The notes: a model not told the origin generated them from the sequence alone. 30,982 bases of DNA from Dethiothermospora halolimnae (GCF_037577855.1 NZ_JBAKFX010000047.1:1-30982); one strand, 5' to 3'; positions 22,735 through 30,908 are shown, counted from the first letter of the stretch. Program-made: numbers and translations.

Positions 22735-22763
22735 AAAAAAAGTGGACAAGGCATGCCTTGTCC
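22735..22763 (-). terminator. terminator of the symporter gene
   Basis: GGACAAGGCA and TGCCTTGTCC form a perfect 20-nt palindrome at 22744-22763, followed on the minus strand by a run of seven T. Almost the same hairpin ends the aminotransferase gene at 24283-24302. Confidence 0.85.
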
Positions 22764-22779
22764 TTACATTAATTCTTAA

Positions 22780-24027
22780 TTAAGAATTAAAAACTTCCTC
22801 ATCAAACTCTCCCTCTGTTTTACAAACTATAGTTGTACACACAGAGTCTCCCGTTATATTTATCGCTGTTCTTGCCATGTCTAAAATTCTATCGATTCCT
22901 ATTATTAATGCTATCCCTTCAACAGGTATATTAACCGCCTGAAGTACCATGGATAACATGATAAGACCAACCCCTGGTACCCCTGCTGTTCCTATTGATG
23001 CCAATGTAGCTGTCATTATAACTGTTAATATTGCCTGAATTGATAAATCCACACCATATATTTGGGATATAAACACTGTAGCAACACCTTGCATTATAGC
23101 AGTTCCGTCCATATTAATTGTGGCCCCTAGAGGTATCGTGAAGGATGCAATACTCTTTGATGCTCCAATATCCTTTTCAATGGTCTCTAAAGTCACTGGT
23201 ATTGTTGCACTGGAACTGGCTGTTGAAAAGGCAACTCCCATTGCTGGCATAAGTTTCTTTATAAATCTTATTGGATTTAATTTAGTAAATACTACTAGTA
23301 GTCCAGAATAGGTTAAAGTTCCGTGGATTAATAATGCTAATATTACTGTAATCATATATTTCAAAAGATAACCCATAGCCTCAAAACCTAGGGATGCAAA
23401 TGTTTTAGCTATTAATGCAAAAACACCATAGGGCGCTATTAACATAACAAAGTCCACTATTTTCATTACCAATTCATTTAATTGTTCAAATATACCTATA
23501 AGCCCCTTTACCTTATCACCTAAATAGGCAAGTCCAACTCCTACTAACATGGCAAATACTATAATTTGTAACATAGCTCCCTCTGTAAAGGATTTAATTG
23601 GATTTGTAGGCACCATTTCATAGAAAACCTGAACCAATGGCTTTGATTCTCCAATGGTTGGCTCTATTTTATCAATTTGAGACATATCCAAACCTACCCC
23701 TGGATTTATTAAAAATCCAAGACCTATGGCTAAAGATATGGCTATAGTAGTTGTTAAGATATAAAACAATATAGTCTTAGATCCAACTCTACCTAACTTT
23801 CTAATATCAGAAATAGATGCTGCTCCATTTACAATAGAAACAAATACTAATGGTACAACCATCATTTTAATAGCTCTTAAAAATATTTGTCCCATTAATT
23901 CAAATATACCACCAACTAAAATTGTATCTTTAAAATATGATGCTCCAATATTATTTAATATAATACCCAATATAGCTCCACTGATTAGACCAATAAATAT
24001 TTTACTGGTTAATCCTAACTTTTTCAT
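22780..24027 (-). CDS. dicarboxylate/amino acid:cation symporter (DAACS family)
   Basis: This 415-aa integral membrane protein imports glutamate, aspartate or C4-dicarboxylates with Na+ or H+. It shows the family's landmarks: the serine-rich reentrant loop AFSTASSSATIPVTL (about residue 265), NMDGTA in transmembrane 7, the second reentrant loop ASIGTAGVPG, and NITGDSVCTTIV in transmembrane 8. About eight hydrophobic spans and the family length of 410-430 aa support an intact gene. Exact substrate (GltP/GltT/DctA) cannot be settled. It is monocistronic, with its own terminator. Confidence 0.93.
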   Translation of the reverse strand: MKKLGLTSKIFIGLISGAILGIILNNIGASYFKDTILVGGIFELMGQIFLRAIKMMVVPLVFVSIVNGAASISDIRKLGRVGSKTILFYILTTTIAISLAIGLGFLINPGVGLDMSQIDKIEPTIGESKPLVQVFYEMVPTNPIKSFTEGAMLQIIVFAMLVGVGLAYLGDKVKGLIGIFEQLNELVMKIVDFVMLIAPYGVFALIAKTFASLGFEAMGYLLKYMITVILALLIHGTLTYSGLLVVFTKLNPIRFIKKLMPAMGVAFSTASSSATIPVTLETIEKDIGASKSIASFTIPLGATINMDGTAIMQGVATVFISQIYGVDLSIQAILTVIMTATLASIGTAGVPGVGLIMLSMVLQAVNIPVEGIALIIGIDRILDMARTAINITGDSVCTTIVCKTEGEFDEEVFNS

Positions 24028-24224
24028 ATAGCCACTCCTTTCATATCACATTTTTTACAACTATAATGTTTATTATATTAAATTTATTACTTTTTTGCAA
24101 TATTTATTTTACTTTTATGTAATAATTTCTTTTAAAAAAGAATAAAGAATAAAGAATAGATAAGGTGATTTTACTCCCTTTGTTCATAAAATTTCGATAA
24201 AAAATAGTATATGACATTAAAACC

Positions 24225-24248
24225 GGGCTGAATATATTCAGCCCCTAC
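24225..24248 (-). repeat. GTAG-headed palindrome between the symporter and aminotransferase genes
   Basis: GGGCTGAATATATTCAGCCC is a perfect 20-nt palindrome. Read on the minus strand it is headed by GTAG (complement at 24245-24248). There is only a short T tract. It fits the same REP-like pattern as 22503-22548 and 24283-24306. Confidence 0.5.
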
Positions 24249-24272
24249 CACTTTAAAAACTATATTCTTTAC

Positions 24273-24306
24273 AAAAAAAATAGGACAAGGCATGCCCTGT
24301 CCCTAC
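24273..24306 (-). terminator. terminator of the aminotransferase gene, GTAG-headed
   Basis: A 20-nt near-perfect palindrome (GGACAAGGCATGCCCTGTCC) begins inside the stop codon of the aminotransferase gene and is followed on the minus strand by eight T. The GTAG head overlaps the TAG stop. Confidence 0.82.
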
Positions 24307-25133
24307 ATATCAGATTTTCTACTCATTATATAATTTTTCATATCATCTAAATACCCTTCACTAATCTTTCTTATAATATTATTATTCACCGAATTATATT
24401 TTCTACTATCTATGGTTGCAATAGGTAAAACATTTACAGATGTCCCTGTCATAAATGCTCCATCATATTTATCTATATTATTTTCATGAATATCCGTTTC
24501 AATAACTTCTATATTAAACCTTTTACATACTTCCATTATCTTCATTCTTGTTATTCCCAATAGTACCTTTTTCCCTAAAGCTGTATATACTTTATTATCC
24601 TTTACAAAAAATATATTTGATCTACTTCCTTCTGTTATATATCCCTCTTCGTTAACTAATAAAGCTTCAAAGGCATCTTCTTTTTTTAATTTTTCATTTA
24701 TTACTTTTCTAAAGTTATCCTTTATTATTTTTACATTTGGGTTATCCCTCTCTGAATTATATAGTATTGTATGTATTCCCCTTTCATATATCTCTTTACT
24801 GGGATAATTACTCTTTATAAAGTATGTATAAAAGTCCTGTTCTTCACTATCAAAATTATTACATAAAAGTTTTATATTTAAGTTAGAAACATTATTTTTT
24901 TCTATTAATCTTTTTATATCATCTGAAATTTTCTCCATATCCCTTTTAATATCATAGCCAATTAATTTAGTGGACTTTTTCATTCTTTTTATATGCTCCA
25001 TCTCATATAGGGCTACACCATCAATTATCCTTATTACCTCATAAATAACTGGAGGTTCTATATTTATAGTCTTACCAACATCAAATAGTTCACCATTATA
25101 TAAATAATAATTTTTAATCATATCTATTTTCAT
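24303..25133 (-). CDS. aminotransferase class IV (BCAT / D-amino acid transaminase / ADC lyase fold)
   Basis: The 276-aa PLP enzyme has the class IV signatures: the catalytic Lys in NVKIIKDNFRK (about residue 138), GYITEGSRSNIFFV near 165, LLGITRMKIMEV near 192 and MTGTSVNVLPI near 233. Members are branched-chain aminotransferases, D-amino acid transaminases or aminodeoxychorismate lyases; sequence inspection cannot decide, and no biosynthetic neighbours help. AAAGGTGGTGA precedes the ATG by about 5 nt. It is transcribed divergently from pflB. Confidence 0.87.
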   Translation of the reverse strand: MKIDMIKNYYLYNGELFDVGKTINIEPPVIYEVIRIIDGVALYEMEHIKRMKKSTKLIGYDIKRDMEKISDDIKRLIEKNNVSNLNIKLLCNNFDSEEQDFYTYFIKSNYPSKEIYERGIHTILYNSERDNPNVKIIKDNFRKVINEKLKKEDAFEALLVNEEGYITEGSRSNIFFVKDNKVYTALGKKVLLGITRMKIMEVCKRFNIEVIETDIHENNIDKYDGAFMTGTSVNVLPIATIDSRKYNSVNNNIIRKISEGYLDDMKNYIMSRKSDM

Positions 25134-25302
25134 ATGGTCACCACCTTTATTATGTATATCTATATTATATAGGGATATATAATAATAATAAAGGTCCTAA
25201 AAAAACTAATTATAATTCCTTTAAGGGGAAAATATTATTTGTTTTTTCCTTTAAATTTATTACCTCCACTATTATATGAAAAAATATGAAAAAAAATTAA
25301 AA

Positions 25303-25322
25303 TATGTGATTATAGTCACATA
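25303..25322. promoter_or_regulatory. Crp/Fnr-type binding site upstream of pflB
   Basis: TATGTGA-TTATAG-TCACATA is a perfect dyad with the TGTGA-N6-TCACA consensus of Crp and Gram-positive Fnr proteins. Its centre lies 41.5 bp before a start predicted from the TACAAT box at 25342-25347, the class II activator position. A TATAAT box at 25329-25334 would instead place the site over the -35 region. Confidence 0.6.
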
Positions 25323-25360
25323 ATCTGTTATAATTGTATTCTACAATGGAACTAAGATAG

Positions 25361-25383
25361 TCGGAGGATTATGAATCCCCCGA
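25361..25383. repeat. copy of the dispersed GGATTACGAATCC palindrome
   Basis: TCGGAGGATT and AATCCCCCGA form 10-nt arms with one mismatch around ATG, followed by CAAC as in the other copies. It lies inside the likely pflB 5' leader. Confidence 0.65.
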
Positions 25384-25496
25384 CAACATGATTGAATTCT
25401 ATATTGTATACAATATCCATAGTCAATTAGTAAACTATTATTTTCCTAGAATTTTATATCTTAAGGAAAACGTTTTAATAAAAGGAGGTTTTGTAA

Positions 25497-27722
25497 TTGT
25501 TTAAACAATGGAAAGGCTTTGAAGATGGTAAATGGAATGAAGAGGTCAATGTAAGAAACTTTATTCAAAAAAATTATACTCCCTACACTGGAGATGAAAG
25601 TTTCTTAGAAGATGCAACTGATAATACCCTAAAACTATGGGATAAGGTTTCTAAGCTAAAGGATATTGAAAGGGATAAAGGTATTTTAGATACCGATACT
25701 AAAATTATATCCACTATAACTTCCCATGATGCAGGATATATAGATAAGGATATGGAGCAAATTGTTGGTATTCAAACTGACAAACCTTTAAAAAGAGCAA
25801 TAATGCCCTTTGGTGGTCTTAGAGTTGTGAAAAAATCCCTTAAATCCTATGGCTATGAATTGGATGCCGAAACAGAAAATATCTTCAACTATAGAAAGAC
25901 CCACAACGATGGAGTTTTTGATGCATATACCGATGATATGAAAAAGGCAAGACATTCAGGTATTATAACAGGGCTTCCCGATGCATATGGCAGGGGTAGA
26001 ATTATAGGAGACTATAGAAGAGTTGCCCTATATGGTGTAGATAGATTGATTGAGGATAAAAAAGAACAACAACAATTACTTAAACTAGAACATATGGAGT
26101 CTGATATTATAAGGGCTAGAGAAGAAATTAGCGAACAAATATATGCCCTAGAAGAATTAAAGGAAATGGCAAAATCCTATGGTTTTGATATAAGTAAACC
26201 AGCTTCAAATGGTAAAGAAGCGGTACAATGGACTTACTTTGGATATCTAGCTGCCATAAAAGAACAAAATGGAGCTGCCATGTCTTTAGGTCGTGTATCT
26301 ACTTTCTTTGATATCTACTTTGAAAGGGATATTAAAAATGGCTTAATCACAGAAAAAGAGATTCAAGAAATAATGGATCATTTCGTTATGAAATTAAGAC
26401 TTGTAAGATTTTTAAGGACCCCAAGCTATAATGAATTGTTTTCTGGAGACCCAACTTGGGTTACTGAGGTTATAGGTGGTATGGGAGAAGATGGAAGAAC
26501 ATTGGTTACAAAAACAAGTTATCGTGTTCTACACACCCTATATAACTTAGGTCCTGCTCCAGAACCAAACCTAACTATTCTTTGGTCTGAAAGATTACCA
26601 AATAACTTTAAAAAGTATTCTGCTAAGGTATCAATTGATACTAGTTCTATACAATATGAAAATGATGACCTAATGAGAAGATGGTATGGGGATGACTACG
26701 GTATTGCTTGTTGTGTATCAGCTATGAGAATAGGTAAACAAATGCAATTCTTTGGTGCCCGTGCCAATCTAGCCAAGGCATTACTATATGCTATAAACGG
26801 GGGTAAAGATGAGAAATCCGGGGAACAAATCGCACCTGAGTTTGCGCCTATTACATCTGAATATCTTGATTATGATACTGTCATGAGTCGATTTGATCAA
26901 ATCATGAACTGGTTATCCCAGTTATATATAAATACTTTAAACATTATCCACTATATGCATGATAAGTATTGCTATGAAAGAATTCAAATGGCCCTTCATG
27001 ATAAGGATATAGTTAGAACTTCTGCTTGTGGTATTGCTGGACTATCTGTTGTTGCCGATGCTCTATCTGCAATAAAACATAGCAAAGTAAAAGTAATAAG
27101 AAACGAAGAAGGTTTAGCTGTAGACTATGAAATCGAAGGAGACTATCCTGCATTTGGTAACAATGATGATAAGGTTGATAAGATAGCTTCTAATATAGTT
27201 GAAAGATTTATGAATAAGCTTCGTAAGCACAAAACATATAGAAATTCTATACCGACTTTATCTATACTAACTATTACATCTAATGTTGTATACGGTAAGA
27301 AAACAGGCAGCACCCCGGATGGTAGAAAAGCTGGAGAACCCTTTGCACCAGGGGCAAATCCTATGCACGGTCGTGATACAAATGGAGCCGTTGCTTCTAT
27401 GGCCTCCGTTGCAAAGTTACCTTATGAACATGCAGAAGACGGTATATCCTATACCTTCTCTATAGTGCCTAAGGCTTTAGGGAAAACAGAAGATGAAAGA
27501 AAATCTAACTTAGTTGGTATGTTAGATGGATACTTCCATGATGACGGTCATCATATAAACATCAATGTATTTGATAGGGAAACCTTAATAGATGCCATGG
27601 ATCACCCTGAAAAATATCCTCAATTAACCATTCGTGTTTCTGGATATGCAGTTAACTTTATCAAATTAACTAGAGAACAACAACTTGATGTTATAAATAG
27701 AACCTTCCACGAAAGAATTTAA
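25497..27722 (+). CDS. pflB: formate acetyltransferase (pyruvate formate-lyase)
   Basis: The enzyme converts pyruvate and CoA to acetyl-CoA and formate in anaerobic fermentation. The 741-aa protein shows the adjacent catalytic cysteines in GIACCVSAMR (about residues 405-406) and the glycyl radical site RVSGYAV (Gly at about 716), followed by NFIKLTREQQLDVINRTFHE. The length is normal. The start codon is TTG at 25497: AAAGGAGG lies 8 nt upstream, and the following FKQWKGF matches the beginning of clostridial PFLs. pflA follows 25 nt downstream as an operon. Regulation by a Crp/Fnr-like protein, and perhaps CcpA, is suggested by upstream sites. Confidence 0.97.
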   Translation: MFKQWKGFEDGKWNEEVNVRNFIQKNYTPYTGDESFLEDATDNTLKLWDKVSKLKDIERDKGILDTDTKIISTITSHDAGYIDKDMEQIVGIQTDKPLKRAIMPFGGLRVVKKSLKSYGYELDAETENIFNYRKTHNDGVFDAYTDDMKKARHSGIITGLPDAYGRGRIIGDYRRVALYGVDRLIEDKKEQQQLLKLEHMESDIIRAREEISEQIYALEELKEMAKSYGFDISKPASNGKEAVQWTYFGYLAAIKEQNGAAMSLGRVSTFFDIYFERDIKNGLITEKEIQEIMDHFVMKLRLVRFLRTPSYNELFSGDPTWVTEVIGGMGEDGRTLVTKTSYRVLHTLYNLGPAPEPNLTILWSERLPNNFKKYSAKVSIDTSSIQYENDDLMRRWYGDDYGIACCVSAMRIGKQMQFFGARANLAKALLYAINGGKDEKSGEQIAPEFAPITSEYLDYDTVMSRFDQIMNWLSQLYINTLNIIHYMHDKYCYERIQMALHDKDIVRTSACGIAGLSVVADALSAIKHSKVKVIRNEEGLAVDYEIEGDYPAFGNNDDKVDKIASNIVERFMNKLRKHKTYRNSIPTLSILTITSNVVYGKKTGSTPDGRKAGEPFAPGANPMHGRDTNGAVASMASVAKLPYEHAEDGISYTFSIVPKALGKTEDERKSNLVGMLDGYFHDDGHHININVFDRETLIDAMDHPEKYPQLTIRVSGYAVNFIKLTREQQLDVINRTFHERI

Positions 27723-27747
27723 ATAAATATTTAAAGGAGAATGTCTT

Positions 27748-28476
27748 ATGACTATAAAGGGTATGATTCATTCTTTAGAAAGTTGTGGAACTGTTGATGG
27801 CCCTGGGGTAAGATTTGTAGTATTTATGCAGGGCTGTCCCCTTAGATGTAAATTTTGCCACAATCCTGATACCTGGAAATTAAAAGATGGTAAAGAGTTC
27901 ACAGTGGATGAAGTAATGAATGAAGTTAAAAAATATAAGTCCTATATGAAGTTTTCCGGTGGAGGCATTACAGTCAGTGGTGGGGATCCCCTTATGCAAC
28001 CTAAATTTGTAGCGGAACTTCTTAAAAGATGTAAAGAAGAAAAAATCCACACTGCCATTGATACCTCTGGATATGTAAATCTAGATATTGCAAAGGATGT
28101 TTTAGAGTATGCTGATTTAGTATTATTGGATATTAAGTCCCACAACAATATTGTATATAAAGACCTTACAGGGGTATCCAATGAACCCACATTAAAATTT
28201 GCTAATTATTTATCCAGTATAAATAAACCTATGTGGGTAAGATATGTTTTAGTTCCCCATATAACTGATAATATGGAGGATATAAATAGTCTCGGAAAGT
28301 TTCTATCTAATCTTAATAATATAGAAAAACTTGAAGTGCTTCCATTTCATAAGATGGGAGAGTTTAAATGGGATGAACTGGGCTATGACTATGAACTAAA
28401 GAATACTAGACCCCCTTCTGAGGATTCTGTTAAGAAAGTAATTGATGTCTTTAGGGGATATGGATTGAGGGTTTAG
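27748..28476 (+). CDS. pflA: pyruvate formate-lyase activating enzyme (radical SAM)
   Basis: This 242-aa radical SAM enzyme installs the glycyl radical on PflB. It shows GPGVRFVVFMQGC followed by PLRCKFCH, giving the CX3CX2C cluster at residues 30, 34 and 37, then FSGGGITVSGGDPLMQP and VRYVLVPHITD. AAAGGAG lies 8 nt before the ATG. It is co-transcribed with pflB. The last codons run into a 24-bp tandem repeat, so the stop codon is part of the first repeat unit. Confidence 0.96.
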   Translation: MTIKGMIHSLESCGTVDGPGVRFVVFMQGCPLRCKFCHNPDTWKLKDGKEFTVDEVMNEVKKYKSYMKFSGGGITVSGGDPLMQPKFVAELLKRCKEEKIHTAIDTSGYVNLDIAKDVLEYADLVLLDIKSHNNIVYKDLTGVSNEPTLKFANYLSSINKPMWVRYVLVPHITDNMEDINSLGKFLSNLNNIEKLEVLPFHKMGEFKWDELGYDYELKNTRPPSEDSVKKVIDVFRGYGLRV

Positions 28477-28541
28477 GTTGAGGTTTAGACTTAGGTTTAG
28501 GTTGAGGTTTAGACTTAGGCTTAGTTTGAGGTTTAGGCTTT
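28470..28541 (+). repeat. three tandem 24-bp units of a GGTTTA-like hexamer
   Basis: Units at 28470-28493 and 28494-28517 are identical; 28518-28541 is diverged. Each is made of related hexamers (GGTTTA, GGTTGA, GGTTTA, GACTTA). The array overlaps the end of pflA and is strongly strand-biased, with almost no C on the plus strand. Confidence 0.85.
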
Positions 28542-28568
28542 ATCGGCAGTGAATTGTAACCAACTGTT

Positions 28569-28593
28569 GCTGGGGGATTCGTAATCCCCCAGC
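28569..28593. repeat. best copy of the dispersed palindrome, between pflA and the lipoprotein gene
   Basis: GCTGGGGGATT and AATCCCCCAGC form perfect 11-nt arms around CGT. It lies between two convergent genes and overlaps the lipoprotein stop codon by one base. It could act as a bidirectional terminator despite lacking T runs. Confidence 0.7.
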
Positions 28594-29921
28594 TATTCAT
28601 TTAAAATAAGATTATATTTATCCTCTAACTTTTTCAACTCCCCCTCCAATTCTTTTTCATTATATTCTTTATCCGTAAAGATTAAATAAAATAAATCCTT
28701 TTCTATATTTTTATACATAATCTCAATTTTTCTCTCTTCTCCCATATAATCTATCTTCTCATTTTTCAATTTATCTAAGATAACCTCTCTCATTTTTATA
28801 AATCTTTCATTAACTCCTTTTTCTTTATCTATTTTTACTACTTCTTTTTCAACCTCTTGATTTACAGGATAATAATAGTACAGTTGATCTTCGTAAATCT
28901 TCTTCTGATTTCCATCATTTAATAATCCATCTATATATTTTAATGCTAAATCAATATTTTTTCCCTTCTTATTAACCATAAATCCAAAAGTAGTTATATC
29001 TCCATCATATACGTTGGGTAAGATCAAAAATTTATCATTTTTTAATTCTTGATCTTTCAATTTTAATATATTAGGGCCTCTTAAAATCCTTAAAATATTT
29101 TGTTGATTATTATCGATTTTTTCAAATTGGCCTAAATATTCATTGGAACCTATATTTAAGCTCATATTATAATAATAATCATAATCTTCATTTAATATAT
29201 AATCCTCAGAAAATATCTTATTTTTTGCACTGACTAAAAAATTTCTAACTTTAGAACTATTTAAATTTACTTTTTTATTACTCCCATCTATTATATCTAA
29301 GTTGTATAAAGGCTTTGTTACTATATCTTCATATTCAATAATATTAAATTCTATAGGATTATCTTTTAACCATTGTTTCTTTATGTTTAAATAACCCTTT
29401 ATTGTCCAATTTACATCAGGTTCTTCTATATTTAACTCCTCTAACAAACCCTTATTAAGAATCATACCTGGCTTAAAAATACCTATGGGAACATAATACA
29501 TCTTATCTCTTTTTAACCCATCATATATTTTATCTATATTTTCTAGTCTTTCATTTACATCAATACCCACCCCTTTATCTGTATATAACTTAGGTGATCT
29601 CCCACGACTGAAAAATATTAAATCTGGGCCATTATTTGTATAAAGCCTAGTATTTAATTTTTCTATATATTCTTCATAACTTGTTGCGTTTATAACATCA
29701 TATGTTATTTTTATATCATTTTTTATTTGAAATAAGCCAGTATAACTACCTATCGGAGCCGTAATACCTCCATCTCGCATGTCTAGACCCCAAAGTGCTA
29801 TGGTTATTTCTTGGCTATCATCTATCTTTTTTTTATTAACTTTCTCGTTTTTTTCTTGAGAACAACCTATTAAAGCCATTAATGTAAATATTAAAATTAA
29901 CAACGTTGCGCCTTTCTTCAT
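28593..29921 (-). CDS. extracellular solute-binding lipoprotein (ABC type)
   Basis: The 442-aa protein starts with a lipoprotein signal: a basic end, a hydrophobic stretch and the lipobox ALIGC with Cys at residue 20. The mature part resembles family 1 sugar-type solute-binding proteins: DITIALWGLDM-like first strand, YEEYIEKLNTRLYTNNGPDL, then PIGIFKPGMILNKGLLEELN, and TFGFMVNKKGKNIDLALKYI. No permease or ATPase gene is in the window, so it may be an orphan or part of a system further away. GGGGGT precedes the ATG. It is the third gene of a likely unit with the Cys-rich peptide and thioredoxin-like genes. Confidence 0.82.
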   Translation of the reverse strand: MKKGATLLILIFTLMALIGCSQEKNEKVNKKKIDDSQEITIALWGLDMRDGGITAPIGSYTGLFQIKNDIKITYDVINATSYEEYIEKLNTRLYTNNGPDLIFFSRGRSPKLYTDKGVGIDVNERLENIDKIYDGLKRDKMYYVPIGIFKPGMILNKGLLEELNIEEPDVNWTIKGYLNIKKQWLKDNPIEFNIIEYEDIVTKPLYNLDIIDGSNKKVNLNSSKVRNFLVSAKNKIFSEDYILNEDYDYYYNMSLNIGSNEYLGQFEKIDNNQQNILRILRGPNILKLKDQELKNDKFLILPNVYDGDITTFGFMVNKKGKNIDLALKYIDGLLNDGNQKKIYEDQLYYYYPVNQEVEKEVVKIDKEKGVNERFIKMREVILDKLKNEKIDYMGEERKIEIMYKNIEKDLFYLIFTDKEYNEKELEGELKKLEDKYNLILNE

Positions 29922-29999
29922 TCAAATACCCCCTAATAAATATATGTTAAAATCTAGGTGAGGAATAGCTTTTAATTTAAAACTTTTTATTTAGTCTTA

Positions 30000-30230
30000 T
30001 TATTCGACTGGATAAGTTATTGTATTACATCTTCTTCTTTCTGTACAATTTGACTCATCGTAATCTGGACAAGTTACGTATGTTTTACAACATTTTTCAG
30101 TATATTTATCAACCTTATAACAACCTTCATCTATTACATATGAATGACTAGCAAAAGCCACATTACCAACAACCATTAACATCGTCACAACTGCTAAAAA
30201 TAAAACTACTACTCTTTTCTTCTTATTCAA
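30000..30230 (-). CDS. secreted six-cysteine peptide
   Basis: The 76-aa precursor has a typical Sec signal peptide (MNKKKRVVVLFLAVVTMLMV, then an AFA cleavage site near residue 27). A mature part of about 49 residues follows, containing six Cys: one early (DEGCYK), an adjacent pair (EKCCKTY), then TCPDY, NCTER and RRCNT. The translation start is a TTG at 30230 with GGAGG 8 nt upstream; the ATG at 30245 overlaps that Shine-Dalgarno. The even number of Cys and the thiol-disulfide gene directly upstream suggest a disulfide-bonded exported peptide. No known bacteriocin family is recognised. Confidence 0.75.
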   Translation of the reverse strand: MNKKKRVVVLFLAVVTMLMVVGNVAFASHSYVIDEGCYKVDKYTEKCCKTYVTCPDYDESNCTERRRCNTITYPVE

Positions 30231-30287
30231 TTTACATACCTCCATTTAAATTTATTTTCCTAGCATTCCCCACCTAAAAATTATTAC

Positions 30288-30809
30288 CTAGTTAAAAGAA
30301 TTGACCTTTTCAATTAATTCTTCTTGGAAGGACTTATCACTGCTCCATCCATTTTTGCCCATTTTTACATTTCCCTCTTTATCAATTACAAAACTTAAGG
30401 GTATACTACCTGCTCCTATTTTTTTATCCAGCTCTTCTTCTGTTATAAAATAATACTCAAAAGGTATATCCTTATCTTCTATAAACTTATCAACTATATG
30501 TTTTTTACTAGCTGTTATTAGTATAGGTTTCTTTTTCAATTGATTTCCTTTATATGATTTATTGATAAACTCCAGTTCCTTTACACAGGCCTCGCAGCTA
30601 GGTGAAAAGAATATTAAAAATGTATTTTCTTCTTTTACTACTTCCTTTAGTTTCATATCCTTATCTTTTTTAAGTTGTAAACCCATGCCTATTTTTTCTA
30701 TATCTAATTCAGGACTATTCATCACCTTCATAGCTCTTGATATTTTCATGTTGTTATAAAAACTATATCCAGCATATCCTGTTAGAGCTATTGCCCATAT
30801 TATTATCAA
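30288..30809 (-). CDS. membrane-anchored thioredoxin-like (TlpA/ResA-type) protein, 5' end frame-broken
   Basis: The 173-residue open frame has one N-terminal transmembrane segment (IIIWAIALTGYAGYSFY) and a thioredoxin fold facing outward. Its redox motif is SPSCEAC (CXXC), with GAGSIPLSFVIDKEGNV as the cis-Pro region (the IP of GSIP). It should oxidise, reduce or isomerise disulfides of exported proteins, most obviously the Cys-rich peptide encoded 57 nt downstream. The frame opens at a TTG without any ribosome site. The real start is probably the ATG at 30849 behind GGAGGG, which gives a natural MGTKSKK basic end but is out of frame across an A9 tract. Confidence 0.78.
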   Translation of the reverse strand: MIIIWAIALTGYAGYSFYNNMKISRAMKVMNSPELDIEKIGMGLQLKKDKDMKLKEVVKEENTFLIFFSPSCEACVKELEFINKSYKGNQLKKKPILITASKKHIVDKFIEDKDIPFEYYFITEEELDKKIGAGSIPLSFVIDKEGNVKMGKNGWSSDKSFQEELIEKVNSFN

Positions 30810-30825
30810 TATATTTATTACTTTA

Positions 30826-30849
30826 TTTTTTTTTACTTTTTGTACCCAT
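30826..30849 (-). other. A9 slippery tract in the start region of the thioredoxin-like gene
   Basis: On the minus strand ATG GGT ACA AAA AGT is followed by nine A and then TAA. With eight (or eleven) A the frame would continue as KKNKVINILIII into the main ORF. GGAGGG lies 8 nt before the ATG. This is either transcriptional or ribosomal slippage, phase variation, or a homopolymer sequencing error. Confidence 0.7.
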
Positions 30850-30908
30850 ATCTTTATCCCTCCTCGTATAATATAGTTAGAACATTTGATAGAAAATAAA
30901 GTTCTTTT

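Larger units (their letters stand above)
22349..22779. other. gene-free, repeat-rich interval between the CD3324 gene and the symporter gene
   Basis: No credible gene. From left to right it holds the CD3324 promoter, a GTGCAGG-like heptamer run (about 22451-22479) and a GTAG-headed hairpin pair (22503-22548). A dispersed GGGATTACGAATCCCCC palindrome (22580-22600) and three tandem 26-27 nt units (22609-22687) follow. It ends with the terminator of the symporter gene (22735-22763). Confidence 0.7.
25134..25496. other. divergent promoter region between the aminotransferase gene and pflB
   Basis: No ORF. It holds a TATAAT box for the leftward gene (minus strand, 25164-25169), a Crp/Fnr-like site (25303-25322) and a dispersed palindrome copy (25361-25383). 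A perfect 16-nt palindrome ATATTGTATACAATAT (25401-25416) is also present. A near-cre sequence GGAAAACGTTTTAA (25465-25478, two mismatches to the CcpA consensus) sits just before the pflB ribosome site. Confidence 0.6.

Noticed and set aside
28470..28541. GGTTTA array as a linear replicon telomere
   Set aside because: It lies between ordinary genes in the middle of the sequence, is only 72 bp long and is not terminal.
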